Source: Symsagittifera roscoffensis (taxonomy: Eukaryota; Xenacoelomorpha; Acoela; Convolutidae). From it: a stretch of 64,000 bases of DNA. The translations under genes were made by a program, and so were the position numbers. The stretch covers positions 4,686,580-4,750,579 of the forward strand of contig NC_087063.1 of the NCBI RefSeq assembly GCF_963678635.1, written 5' to 3'. The notes beneath the pieces were generated by a model, which was given only the letters and a program-made list of their open reading frames with translations, was not told where the DNA came from and did no database searches. Of the stretch, positions 26,600-38,500 are shown piece by piece; within the stretch, counting starts at the first letter, position 1; each line of letters starts with the position of its first letter.

Positions 26600-27990
26600 C
26601 TGCCCTAAAGATATTTGCCTTCAGTGTATAAGAACGTGATTTTCACATAGGTCTTGATGTTTTTTGTTTTTCAGAAAGTTTTTTAAATTTGTTCACACTC
26701 AAAATTAATAGTTCGTGGTTTAATTTTTGATTTCTTTCTTATTTCAGTTGATTTCCTTTGTCAAACTCCACTATCGAACAGCAAAAGTCTAAAAGCCACG
26801 AAAAACTTGATCGACTTCTAGTTCCTAAATGGACTTTAATTTTTTTGATTTTCAAGTTGTTTGAAAAGCTTGCCTCCACATCCAGTTTTCTCTGATTGCG
26901 ATAAATTATTTTAAAAAATGACAATCATGAGCGATGAGCATTTCTTGAAGTTTAACGTTTTTTTTTCAAAGAGCTTAAACGTTTTTTTTTTCATCTTTTA
27001 AATTCGAAGGTTGAAAATGTCAAAAGATTTCAATTAAGTCTGGTAGGTTTCCTGGAGTTCTTTTACGCTTTTCCAACCAACTGTTGACTTTGTTGTGATA
27101 TTTATTGTTTAAGTCGGCGAAAATGTAGTGTATTTTTTATTGACGTTTAATTGATTTCGTAACACAAGCAAGCGCTTGTGTTATAATTACCCTTGCGATA
27201 AGCAAGGGTATTACAATAGTGCACAAGACTTTTTTTCCCGGAAATAACCTCGCTCACAAGCTGACAGGACTCATCTGGACTCATCTCTAGCGGTACCTTG
27301 TTATCAAATCGGATTATAGACTTTTTTGCGGGGTAACAATTTGTGTAACATTATCACTTGAATCGTTTGGTATCTTGGTTTATAATGATTTCAAATTTCT
27401 AAGCGTTTCCGGCGCACTTAGTCTGGAGGCATTGAAGACGACTGTGACGTCAAAGGTCCTGGTTTTGAATCTGACCAGGACTTTTTGCTTACGGGAAATT
27501 TTCCGTTTCAATCGTCGTATAATTTGTCTGCGTTTGTTTTGTCGTTATGCATGCTTAGTAACCACATATTAAATTTTTTTTTGCCGTATGCAGTTTTCAT
27601 TGTAGTTACTTTTTATGTTTTCATTTTCTGCAGTTTGTAATTCTACTTGCCTTGACTTTGTATATATTTTTTTTCGCTTGAAAATTTTTTGGTTCTAAAT
27701 GATTTCGGCATAAATTTTATCGTCTTACTAGCCTAATGTTGAGTCCTTCGAGGGAACCACAATTTTTATGCTTTCCTCCGGATTGCACAAAACGTTGAAA
27801 TTCTCAGAATTTAAGTTCAAAGTGTTGAAAATAATTTCAGGCAATATTTTTTAAGTTTTTTTTTCAATTGTGTTTTCTTCGAAAATTTTTGTTCCGTTTT
27901 CTTTGGAGTTAGTGGCTCTGCTTTCGTTTCCTATCTGCTAGCTTGCAATGCTATTGTTGTGATATGGCAAGTGATGTGAAACTCCGCTTC
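26600..27990 (+). repeat. Modular non-coding repeat, unit 1
   Basis: The module order is as follows: GTGAACG/ATAGGTCTTG block (26,625); AAATTTGTTCACRCTC block (26,685); CTCCACTATCGAACAGCAAAAG block (26,767); AAAGAGCTTAA block (26,970); CTGTTGA block (27,080); GCGATAAGCAAGGGTA (27,196); TATCAAATCGGATTATAGAC (27,302); tRNA-like block (27,420-27,482); AGTAACCACAT (27,557); CCTAATGTTGAGTC block (27,731); and a degenerate hairpin GCAAG...CTTCGC (27,965). The same modules recur in the same order elsewhere in the window. Confidence 0.7.
27420..27482 (+). repeat. tRNA-like block (B-box) in repeat unit 1
   Basis: TTAGTCTGGAGG (A-box-like) is followed about 35 bases later by GGTTTTGAATCTGACC (B-box-like) and then a T-rich run. 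It closely matches 57,840-57,910. Confidence 0.5.
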
Positions 27991-28019
27991 GCATCTGTTT
28001 CTCTATAAATTCAATTTTT

Positions 28020-28645
28020 TTTAGCTCTCCCAAGCCAGCGTTCGAATCTGACTTGGACCTGTTTTTTTTTTCAAGCGGTAAATGTTCTGTTTCACATAAA
28101 ACTGTTGGCCAACTATTTGTCGGCACTTATTAGTTGCCACATCTCGGAATCGCTTTTTTTTGCTGCGCGCATTTTTCTTAAAGGTTGCTTTAAGTGTTTC
28201 ATTTACAAATTATTTCGGAATATTTGTTATCGGCTGAGTACCTAATTTCGGGTCGTTTCAAGGGAAACATACCTTTTACTCTCCCCTCCGTACTTTTATT
28301 TTGGTTGTATTTTTATCACTCGGTTTGTTGAAATTCAATTTGTTTTCTTTTTTTGACTTAATATGTTTCGGCTTGTTTTATATCGTTTTAGTAGCTACTT
28401 TTTTTTCTTGTTTGCTGCTCGAAAAAGTTTGTGTGCCTGTGTGTCTTATGAATAGAGGGGGCTTTAGCCATTTTCATTAGTTTTGAGTTTAAAAAAAGTC
28501 GGCTTAAAGAGTTTCTGCTCACGTGTTTTCGGATTTGTCACAGCTTGGTTATATTTATCCGATGCTAATTTTTTTGGGCATGTTTTTCGTTTTGATAGAT
28601 CTAGTGGTATCGCAAGTATTGCCAAGCTCAGCTTCGTCGCTATGT
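28020..28645 (+). repeat. Modular non-coding repeat, unit 2
   Basis: The tRNA-like block GCGTTCGAATCTGACTTGG with a T run (28,040) is followed by GTTGCCACATCTCGGAATCG (28,132), CCTAATTTCGGGTCGTTTCA (28,242), TTTCGGCTTGTTTTATATCG (28,367), CCGATGCTAA/GGGCATGTTTTTC (28,560) and the hairpin block TATCGCAAG...CTTCGTCGC (28,608). The order is the same as in the other units. Confidence 0.7.
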
Positions 28646-28989
28646 ACAAGGTCACTCTTTTACATCCTAACTCGTATAAATTATGCCCTGTAAAAGCGCT
28701 CAATTTCTGTATGAGATCACTGTTTATGTGTTTGTTCCGGTTTTTCGTTGGCTGTTGGTAAGAAAACAGGAAAGCATAAGTCAAGACAATAGAGCTGAAC
28801 TTCTTTTCAAAGCTTATTGCCCTTGCTACAAACAAGGCTAATGCAATCCTTCACTATAATATTTTCCCTGCCACTAACTTTGTTCACTAGTTAATTTTTG
28901 TGGAATAATGGTTGAAGTGAAGACGTATTTTGGTCATGTTTTTTGGAACTGTTTTTGAAAATATTCTTAATTTAAGGTTTTACTGAACC

Positions 28990-29960
28990 TGGAGATTTTT
29001 CAGTGCTAATGAATGTTGTTGTGAGGCTACTTATATAGTTAGAGTTGGTTTGTTTTGTTTTTCAGGAAAGTGTTCTAGTTCATGTTTGATATTTCGCGGC
29101 TTAACTTTTAATTTCTTTTTCAGTTCAATTCAATTTTATTTGTTGAAATGAAGACAGTTTACGCTCTCGATATAATCTTCAAGTGCAAATGGTGAGAAAC
29201 ACGTGGATGTTTTCTAGGTTCGTAAGTGGATTTTTCAATGGAATGAAAACAAATAACCTATTGACCCAGCTTTCACTAATTGGGGGAGTTAGTAAAAAAA
29301 AATTGAGATTTTGAAAGCTTCAAGGTGATGAATTTATTGAAAGATGCTTAAGTGGTGAGATTTCTTTACACTTGCTATAATAGGCGTGTTACACCCGGGT
29401 AGGAGACGTTTTTCCTTAAAGAACGTTGATCACATGATGACTTAAATTGGCGGTCATGGGTCATCTACCAATCTGTACTTTCGTCAACCAACAGAAAATT
29501 GTTGAAAATGTCTGCGTTTTAAATACCTGTTTTACTCGAAGTTCGTTTTTGTTAGTTGTAATTATACCAACTCGATTAGTTTAAATTTAATTTCCGTTTT
29601 TTTTTCTTTTTCGGCTTAATAGATTTCAGCATGTATTAGATTGGCTTAGTAGCCTCAATTTGCTCAGTTTACCAGCGAGAAATTTTTTTATTTTTGGATG
29701 CGTAAATTTTGAGGCAGAGAGGGATTTTTAATTAGATTTCAAGTCTTTTTTATTTTTTTTGGTTTAAAGGATTTCTGAATTGTTCAGCCGGGTTATGGCT
29801 TGGTAAGTTTTGTTCCAATGCCAATTTCAATTTTTTTCTAGGCATGTTTTTTTCAAAACTAGCTTGATTCTTTTTGATAGGTCTGGTCTTTTCGATTTCT
29901 TTTTGGACTCAGCGTCTATCTTGTCACGTATCGCAAGTAGTGCGATACGAATAAGGGGTA
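28990..29960 (+). repeat. Modular non-coding repeat, unit 3
   Basis: It starts with a GTGAGG...ACTTATATAG block and a TTTCAG/CGGCTTAACTT block (29,010-29,130). It then has a CGGCTTAATAGATTTC block (29,613), GGCATGTTTTTTTCAAAACTAGC (29,842) and TATCGCAAGTAGTGCGA (29,928). The order matches that of units 2 and 5. Confidence 0.6.
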
Positions 29961-30779
29961 ATAAAATATGGACTTCTTAGTTACTACTTTGTTGACGAAA
30001 TAAATTGATCTAAATAAAAAAAAGTAAACCAATTCCAATTTTGAATTACTTCACAACTTTTCTCACAAATTCTGTCGACGTGCTCAATTTTGCTTACATG
30101 CACAATTCCGCTGGCATGCTGAACTCTGATGTCATGCTTAAAGGCAGACACGCTCAAATTGTTGAAAATTCAAACAAAACTGCCTCTTTTTTGGATTCGC
30201 GTCTTTCGTTCAAGTTTCTGTTCGCTTGTTTTCTGTTTTTTCCAAATGCAGTTTAACTTATCTGGTACGCTTTCTAGAAATATTTTTGCAGTGCTTGGGG
30301 TTTTTATTCAAACAATTTTACTATATTTGAAAGTTGTTCTGTAGATGGTTTAGTTACCAAATTAAATATCTATTAATTTAATTGATAAATTTTTGGTTAA
30401 ACGGCTTACGTTATATCGCTTTTGTCAAATTTTGTTGCGTTAAAATGCTTCTGGGCTGGTTTTTAAACTGCGTCTGCCAATGTAAAAATTTAATTGCTTT
30501 TGGATTTATCAATGCGTCAACCCAATTTTTTTCGCCCGTAGTTGCCGCTCGGTCATTGCTTCATCATGATTTTAAAGGCTGTTTATGAACCTCGTCCAAG
30601 ACAAAGGTAGGATTTTGTAGATTTTTTTTGTGGCTGCGCTTCGACTCGGTGGCAATTTGGGAAATTAACAGTATGAATAGCTTTTAATTACCTAGATTTT
30701 TCTCAGTCAATATATTGTTCTGCGTGTTTGAAGTGCATTTTTACGCTTGCGTGTAGACTTTTTCGAGTTAAAAACTAGT

Positions 30780-30960
30780 TTAACAGAATCACTTGAGTCA
30801 TTTTAAACTTTGATTCATCTGATATCAAATTGAGAAGTTTTTTTTTCGCACATGTGCCGAAGATTTAACGCGCCTGACTATAGAGATAAAGTTCAATGGT
30901 TCGAATCCGGTCAGGACCTGTTTTTTTGTGTAAGTGGAAAATTGTCGGCGCGTCAAAAAC
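30780..30960 (+). repeat. Repeat fragment with the best-kept tRNA-like block
   Basis: GCGCCTGACTATAGAG is followed by GGTTCGAATCC, a perfect RNA polymerase III B-box, then GGTCAGGACCTG and T7. It is preceded by the AACAGAATCACTTGAGTCAT module found before the other tRNA-like blocks. Confidence 0.6.
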
Positions 30961-33880
30961 TCTTTGACGGACTTCTGTTTGACTGATTTATTGTCGTCTT
31001 AATTATCTTAATTACCGCAGCACCAAGTTCATCTAAAATTTGGGTAATTTTAACTCCAATTAAAAAGCATTTCAGCCTATTCCGGTTTTGGGCACCTAGT
31101 TGAGCTCCAAAAAGTTTTGCTACTTTTTTATTTTTTCATGCTGCTTTAAAAATGTTTGGAAGTTGTTTTCTTTCTAAATGCAAGTAGTGTTCTTTGCATT
31201 TATTGCATTTATAAGATCCATGTTTGAGATGACAAATACCAGAAGTTCAGTTCCTGTTTTTTTTTTGGAAAATGAAAATTTTCGAGTTCTTTTAGACTTT
31301 TTGTCTGCTAATTTTTGTCGGCTTAGGTTCTGATGAAAAGTTTGGTTTTTTCAAGGTTTTTGAAAGCTCTTTGTAAAGTTTGTAATGGTGCAGGTTGTTT
31401 TGTTTCCGGAATTACGTGTCATTTTTTTGCAGTTTTTATAATATTTTAACAAAAAAAGAACGATGTTTTTGAAGATCATTTTCAATTTTTGATTTGTCTT
31501 TTGAATAGTTAAAAGGAAAATGGCGCACAAAATGTGCTTCAGTTTAGGCTTTATAGAGCAGCGGATTTCAACAGACATCTCTAACTGCAGATATCGTCTG
31601 TGATCGATTTGTTTTATGACAAAAGTGATAATCAGGAAATGTTATCTCGAAAGTAGAAAGGAGGACTCCTTCTGCTCATGAATTGAACCATTAATTTTCA
31701 ATCATGAAAATAGCGTATGTTTGTACAGTGCATTTTGTTCAGTTTCTGTTTTTCAGTTTCTGATTTTTCCCACAAGTTTGGATTAATTACACTTGTGAGA
31801 GCGAGTGTCTTGTAATTGGGAACTAGGTTTTTTCCCGTAAACAACTTAAGACAAGGTAAAGACAGTAAGTAACACAGAAAAAAATGAAGTTGCTTTATTA
31901 GTGAATTTCAGCAACTTTGATACTTCCCAATTGGCCTTGAGGAAACCCGTTTGCCTTTGTACAGTAGTTTTTGTCGTAGATGCAAGTGTTTTTGATTTAC
32001 TCCTCTGATTTGTAAAATTAATATCACTGACCGTGTTTATTTTCGTTGTTTTCTGTTTAATTTTTTTTCTTCATTTTTTCGCTTTAAAGTTGCATTCGGC
32101 CTAAATGTTTTACGCTTTTATTGATTATGCTATTTTATTTTGTGTTGCTTCAAAAGCAAAAAAATCATAGATTTTTTTGAAAGAGCAGGTGGTTTGTGTT
32201 GCAACTTTTTAAATTATATTAGTTCGAATTTTTTTTATGGCAACACTTTATGATGATTTTTTCTGTTTTCAGCTCAATGGCGTCTACCCCCTCTTGCTGG
32301 CATAGTGACCGCTTGCCTAGAATTACTGTTTGATGAAAAATTATCTTGAAAGTTAATGTGAGTGGGTTTATTTTTTTAAGACTCTTTGGAAATTTTTCAT
32401 TTTTTTTTGCATAAATTTTTGTTTTTCTCTAAAACTTCTATCGATTTTCAAAAAAGAGTATCAATAGAAAAACGACCTACTCTCTTGTCTGTCTGCATAA
32501 TATTCTAATGCATTTTTAGTTGACTGCACTGTCTACATCCTTCGAAAAACTACTTTCCCAAATCTTAAGATTTAGATTTCAAGGGTTAGAACGGGTTGTG
32601 AAAAACTGCTCTGCATTAGCAGCTATCCCCAAATCTTTTTTACACAAAAATTTGTGGGACTCGGAAAAGTCTATGATTTGTTTTTTGACCGGTTTTTGAA
32701 TGTTTTTGACTTTTGTTCGTAAATTACCCTCCCAAATCAGACGGTTAGCTCACTGCGGATAATGAAAAGTAGCTTTTTCGAATCCAAAAATTAGTTTTGA
32801 AACCAATTATCATGGCGACGATTTTATATTCCAACAGTAATGCCTTGAAGATTGCGAACAAACGATTATGACAAATCAAGGTCGAGTTTCGACCCAGAGA
32901 CGAGCTGATTGCTGAAATTTGAAAACACTAGAGTTTAGTTGATCGAAATGCCATTGGCAAAATTTACTATTCCTTGCCTCGACGCATGCGAAATTAATGA
33001 AGATGTTCTGGCAATTAACCAAATATTTTACCTTTAAAATCAATTTGTTCCATTTTTTTTCGTCTGTGACAGAAAACCAGTAATTGACTGTCTCTATTCC
33101 TCATTTTTGCTCAAAACGGTATTAACTTGGGAGAACTTAACAAGCCCAATTTCCATTATCTTGGAAGACGTAGAAGTCTTGTTTTAATTTAAAGGCTGGT
33201 TTGAATGGTTTTCTATCCATCCATTATTTAATTGGCGTTTCACTTGACACATGTTTAAGAAGTCCCTATGTTGACATGCTTAAGATTTTTCAACATATTG
33301 TTTTTTACATGTTTAACGATAGAATTTTCGCACGTTTAAGGTATATCGTATATTTTAATGCTTAAGAATTTTCACTTGGCACATGTTCAAGCAGTCGCTT
33401 TGTTAGTCTGTTAAAAGTCCAAAACATTGCGAGGATCGACATTTTAAAATCTGTTGGAGAGGGAATGATTTTCCTACACTCGCAATGTGAAACTATCAAT
33501 CGTAACTAATTAAACCTCGAACCAAAATAGGCAGAGCGGTCAATGTAGCTACGCCATTTTAAATAAAGGACCTTCAAAAACAAGGATAGCCGGTTGCTGT
33601 GCAAGTAGCACAAAGTTCCGACCATAATAAAAAAAATTTTTTTTTCTCTTCAAATTCCGCGTTTTTTGTTCGTGATGTGTTGAAATAGCAATAGCAAGTT
33701 TCTCACAGAATAAATAAAAAACTCAAAAAAAATATAAAAGTGTTGTAAAAAAATTCTAAAACGAATTTCACTGGATTAGAAATAACTTTTCGCGGCTTTA
33801 TTTGATTTTTAGGACTACTAGTATAATCCCTTATAAGACTATTTTAAGTCTATTATATTCGCTTTATTAGCTTGAAACAA
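30961..33880. other. Non-coding AT-rich stretch
   Basis: I see no gene. T-rich tracts, and phrases such as ACATGTTTAAG repeated loosely near 33,245-33,400 (four diverged short units), suggest very old repeats. Confidence 0.5.
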
Positions 33881-33889
33881 GACTAATTA

Positions 33890-35275
33890 TCATGCTTGAT
33901 TTTAGCAAGTGTTATCAAATCGGAATATAGACTTTTTTCGGGTTACCAACTAGTTTTACAAAATCAGTGAATCATTTGTGCAACATTCAATTCTGCAGCA
34001 AACATGCTCAATTTCTTGAAAATTCAAATTGAATTATATAAAAAAGTTGACGGCTACTAAGGGCCTAGGCTTGAATCTGGTCAATACCTCTTTTTTTTTA
34101 AAGCCCACAGTATAAAATGTTAAAAAAATCATCGCCCTACCAATTGCGTGCTTATGTTTTGTCGGCTTAGTTTCCACATTTCTTGCCTTTCTTGTGCTAT
34201 AGGCTAAATTTATTGTAAATAAAAATAATTTTGGTTCTTTCATCATTTTTGCGATAAGCAAGGGTATAGCAATCAGGCACTAGACTTTTTCCATAAATAA
34301 CTTTGTTCACAGAATTGTCAAAGTAAGAATTCGACTTATTATTTGTCTGCTTATGTTTTGTCGGCGTAGTTGCCTTATCGTATAATTGTTTTTTTTCTAT
34401 ACGCAGTTTACGTTGAAGTTGCTTGCTCTTAGGGTTTTGATGTACTGCGACTGTGTGTAAATTCTTGATTTCGTATTTTTTTCGCTAAAAGGTTTTTTTC
34501 AGCGGAAATGATTTAGGTTTGCATTTTTTCGGCTTAGTGACCTAATGCTTAGTCGTTTCATGTGAAACGTAGTTTTTTGCTCTCCTCTGCATTTTACATA
34601 TTGCTAAAATTTCAGTAGAATTAGTTCTTCAATTTTTTCATGACGAAATGTTTCTTCGGCTTTTTTGTTTTTTTTTCTTTTCATTTTTTTTCGGCCTGAT
34701 AGGTTTCGGCCTATATTATATCGAATTAAAAAAGTGTGTGTGTTTTGAGGCTGAGGGTTTTGTTTTTTTTCGGCCTGATTGGTTTCGGCCTACATTATAT
34801 CGAGCGAAAAAAAACTGGTGTTTGCGTGTGTTTTGAGGCTCAGGGGGAATTAAGAGGTTTTCATTCGTCTTGAATATTTGAATTATTTTTCGGCTTTTTT
34901 AATTTTCGTTTCATTTCTGGCTTAATAGGTTTCGGCCTATATTGTATTGGCTTTGTGGCATCATATTGTTACATTTGACGAGCAAATAAAATTTTGTTTT
35001 TTTTTGTGTTTTGAGGGCGAGAGAGACTTGTTGAATTTTTCTCGGCTTCAAGGGTTTCTGCTAAGATTTTTTCGGCTTTGTTCCGCTTGGTACATTTTCT
35101 TCCGATGCTAATATCACGTTTTTTCTTGGCATGTTGTTGTTTCAAAAGTAGCCTGATTCATTGTGATAGATCTAGGTTGGTCACATTTCCGTTTTTTCCG
35201 ACTTAGCGGCTTTCTTGTTTTGTATCGCAAGTGGTGCGAAGCGCAGCTTCGCCACTGTGTCAAAAACTTCAAGAC
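33890..35275 (+). repeat. Modular non-coding repeat, unit 5
   Basis: It has TATCAAATCGGAATATAGAC (33,914), a degraded tRNA-like block GCTTGAATCTGGTCAATACC (34,070), GCGATAAGCAAGGGTA (34,251), GTCGGCGTAGTTGCC (34,360), CCTAATGCTTAGTCGTTTCA (34,544) and CCGATGCTAA/CTTGGCATG (35,104). The best hairpin, TATCGCAAGTGGTGCGAAGC and GCTTCGCC, is at 35,222-35,255. A 94-bp internal piece (TTTCGGCCT...TTTGAGGCT) is tandemly duplicated at about 34,690 and 34,784, with a third partial copy near 34,930. Confidence 0.7.
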
Positions 35276-35543
35276 GATTTTTCTCACCACGGAATATTTT
35301 TGGAAAATTTTCAGTGTCGTTCGAATCACGTTTTAATTTGATTTATCACGAACCATTACGATGATTATTTGTGGTACCTAATTTAGCGTGAAAAACAAAA
35401 AAAAACTAAAACACCCGAAAACAAAGTTCCTTCCCATTTTTATGATCGGAACAATAAATTTTTACTAAATAAACCTCAAAAATAAAATTGAGGACTTTTT
35501 TTGTTTTCAGATAATTCATGTTTTATTTGTAACGAGTGATTAG

Positions 35544-38500
35544 ATGGGGCTGCACATTGTGCGTGTGTTGCGCCAGGGAATCTGGGCATCCCTAACTGGC
35601 GGGTGGTACTTCGAGCCAGAACAGCACATCCTGTCCAACACTCTCCAGATGTACTTCTGGCTGTTTCTTCTCTTCTTCCCTTTTGCTCTCTACTTGACGA
35701 CAGAGACGAGTAATGAGCATTTAGTAGTTGAACTAGAAAATCAGGCGCGGTTTTAGGGGGGGAATGAGAAGCAGACGCCCACACCTCCCCATCCCCCCCC
35801 CCCCAACTCCCCCTCCGCCCCTTAGGGATTTGTCCCCCAATCAATTAAAGTTTCCCCCCTTTAGTATTATTTTATGACGTTCATTTAAGGCCGACCAACC
35901 CTAAAATTTTTCTAAAGGTGCCTTCGGCGCCAATCTATACTAATTCTGTAGGGGAATTCCGTGTATCGAGTAGTGTTTTTGGCAAAATAAATCTATAAGT
36001 TGAAACTAAATGCTCATGTTTGACTGCAAAAGATGATGCAAATGTGACAGCAGTTGTTTACACAGCTGTGATTGGATTAGTCTTCATTGCTGTCCTTTTC
36101 ATTTGTCACTATCTGAACAAACTCTTTGACACGTCCGAGACAGTCGAAGAAAATGAAAACGATGATGAAGATCAAACAGTAAACAATACTGACGACGAAG
36201 AAGCGAAAGAGCAAAACGATCAGCCTTCAACATCGAAGAAAGTGAGTATCGACGATCAGGATGAAATCACGAAGTCTGTTGCCGACTTGATGGCTCTCAG
36301 TGCTATGGATCGACAACGTCTAAGATTCTACTCGCAGTCACAAGAATCATTTGGCGCTCTGAGTGCACAAGTAGCGTCCGGATCTCAATTAAAAGTAGTA
36401 GAAGTAGGCGAGGTAATAGAGCCAGATAATTGTATTAAAGCAATAGGAGATAGCAGTCAAGCGTTGGAAGAGGAGAAAAATGATTTGGAGTCCACATATT
36501 GGAAAGACTTGATGTGGCAGCCTCATGATCCGAGAGTTGCCCCTGGAAACCATGGACCTCATCTGAGAGCAAGGAGGCCTCCAGACGTCGGATTAAGAGC
36601 GGAGTCTTTTCAGACTCGATCCTCGTTTCACATTCCTGAAGACTACGAACGCTCAGGTGATGCAGGAAAGAAAGTATACAGTGCCAATGATATGAAAGTG
36701 CAAAGTACAGGCGACATGAAAGACATCATAAGAGAAGGAAAATCTCTGCTAAGTACGGATTCGGAGAGCTTCGAAGTTGAGAGAAACCGAACAGACACTT
36801 CTGAAAGTCTCTTGACGTCAACAAGTCGAAAAGTGGAACCAAAGAAAGACTTCTCGAAGATAATGTCGGAACCGCAACTTACCGATGATCATAAAACTCC
36901 GTCAAATCAACCAGTAAAACCGAAGAGAGTTCGACTCAAAATCGACGACAAAGTTCTGTCTGATAATGATGCAGTGATGACAAGCAGACCTGCTGTCTTG
37001 GCGTGTCAGCCTCACAGTCGTTCCTCAGATTTGCCGACTTCATCTTTTGAGCTCGACCATCAGCTTATTATTCAAGAAGTGGAAGAGGAAATAGATGCAC
37101 CGTCTCCGTTGATTCAGGCCAAGAAAATCTCAGACTGCACCGTCGTTTCGGAGTCTGACAGTCTGGGTACTAGTGGAGCACTGGGACTCAAATGCGCGTC
37201 ATCGTCTAGTTTTAGTTCGGCTGATGATAAATCTCCGAAGGTGTCCTTGAGAGAAACCTATGCGGAAGATCCGGGAATTCAGAAACAGTCATCGGGGTCC
37301 CCTGTCGTTTATATACCCGAAACTCTGGTTAACAGCTTGCCTCCAGAGAAAGCAAGGCAGTTTTTGGACGAAAATGACCAGCAAGGACCCTCGACTTCAG
37401 ACGCCGTGGCAATATCAACTAGACGAAGCTCGCGACCTCGTGCTGTTAACACGAGTAAGTTTCTCAACGTCATGACAGATGGTCGGCTAGATGTGAATTC
37501 GGCAGTTATGAACGATCACAACGATACAACTCCTGGATCTGTGCATTATTTTGAGGACGAAGCAGGCAATTGGGTGATGTACCAATTCGCCGAAACTCCT
37601 GAGAGCCAGGTGAATGAGTCCGAAAAAGAGCGATCATCAACGGAAGTGTTGTCATCCAACGAGCTTCAAGAAAGTGACTATGATATGCCATCGGCCTCAG
37701 CGGGAATACGTTTCAGAGGGCCTTTCGCTCAAAATCCTGAAATACGGGAAGCTTCTTTACCTTCGGTTTACTCTGAGTTTTCGGAACCCGAAGAAAGTGG
37801 GTCTCAATTTGTGTCAATGCAAAATTTCGGCGCGACCAGGAGAGGATTCAGAAATATTCTCCGAGTTCAAAGTAATTATTCGGACTCAGATGCAGTCGAT
37901 TTGGATGCCATTCGAAGACCACTCGCCGAAATGGGTTTAATTGACGCACTGAATACTTCTTCGGCCATTCGCGAGTTTCTAATGGAAAGGGCGCCAAGAG
38001 TAAACCATATTACAAGCACTGCCCAAACGAAACCGAAATACAGACTTTTCATCAGCAAAGCCAAGTCGCTTTCAATGGTCGTTAATTTCAACCGGCAACA
38101 GTTATCGACACTTTTAGACGTCCGACAACATTGGATTGAAAATTTCATAACAGTTCTTCTTGCAATGATGGTCGCTTTTTTGGGATTCAAGTTGATTTCC
38201 AGTGAAATTTATCACGATTTACTGCTGTTCGCATTATGTTTTGTGATTGCTAGTGCGCAGTATTCGTTAGTCAAAAGTGTTCAACCTGACGCTGCTTCGC
38301 CAATGCACGGGTACAATCGGGTAATAGTTTTCAGTAGGGCTCTTTACTTTTGTTTGTTCGCTGGTATACTACTGGCTGTTCGCTCTTACCTCCCATGTAA
38401 CCCAAATTCAGCAGCTAATTTTTCTCTCTATTCAATGCAGTTCAATTCTTGTCTCTCGTTGGAAACCGCTGATTTTCTGCTTACTTGGCTGATTGTCCTT

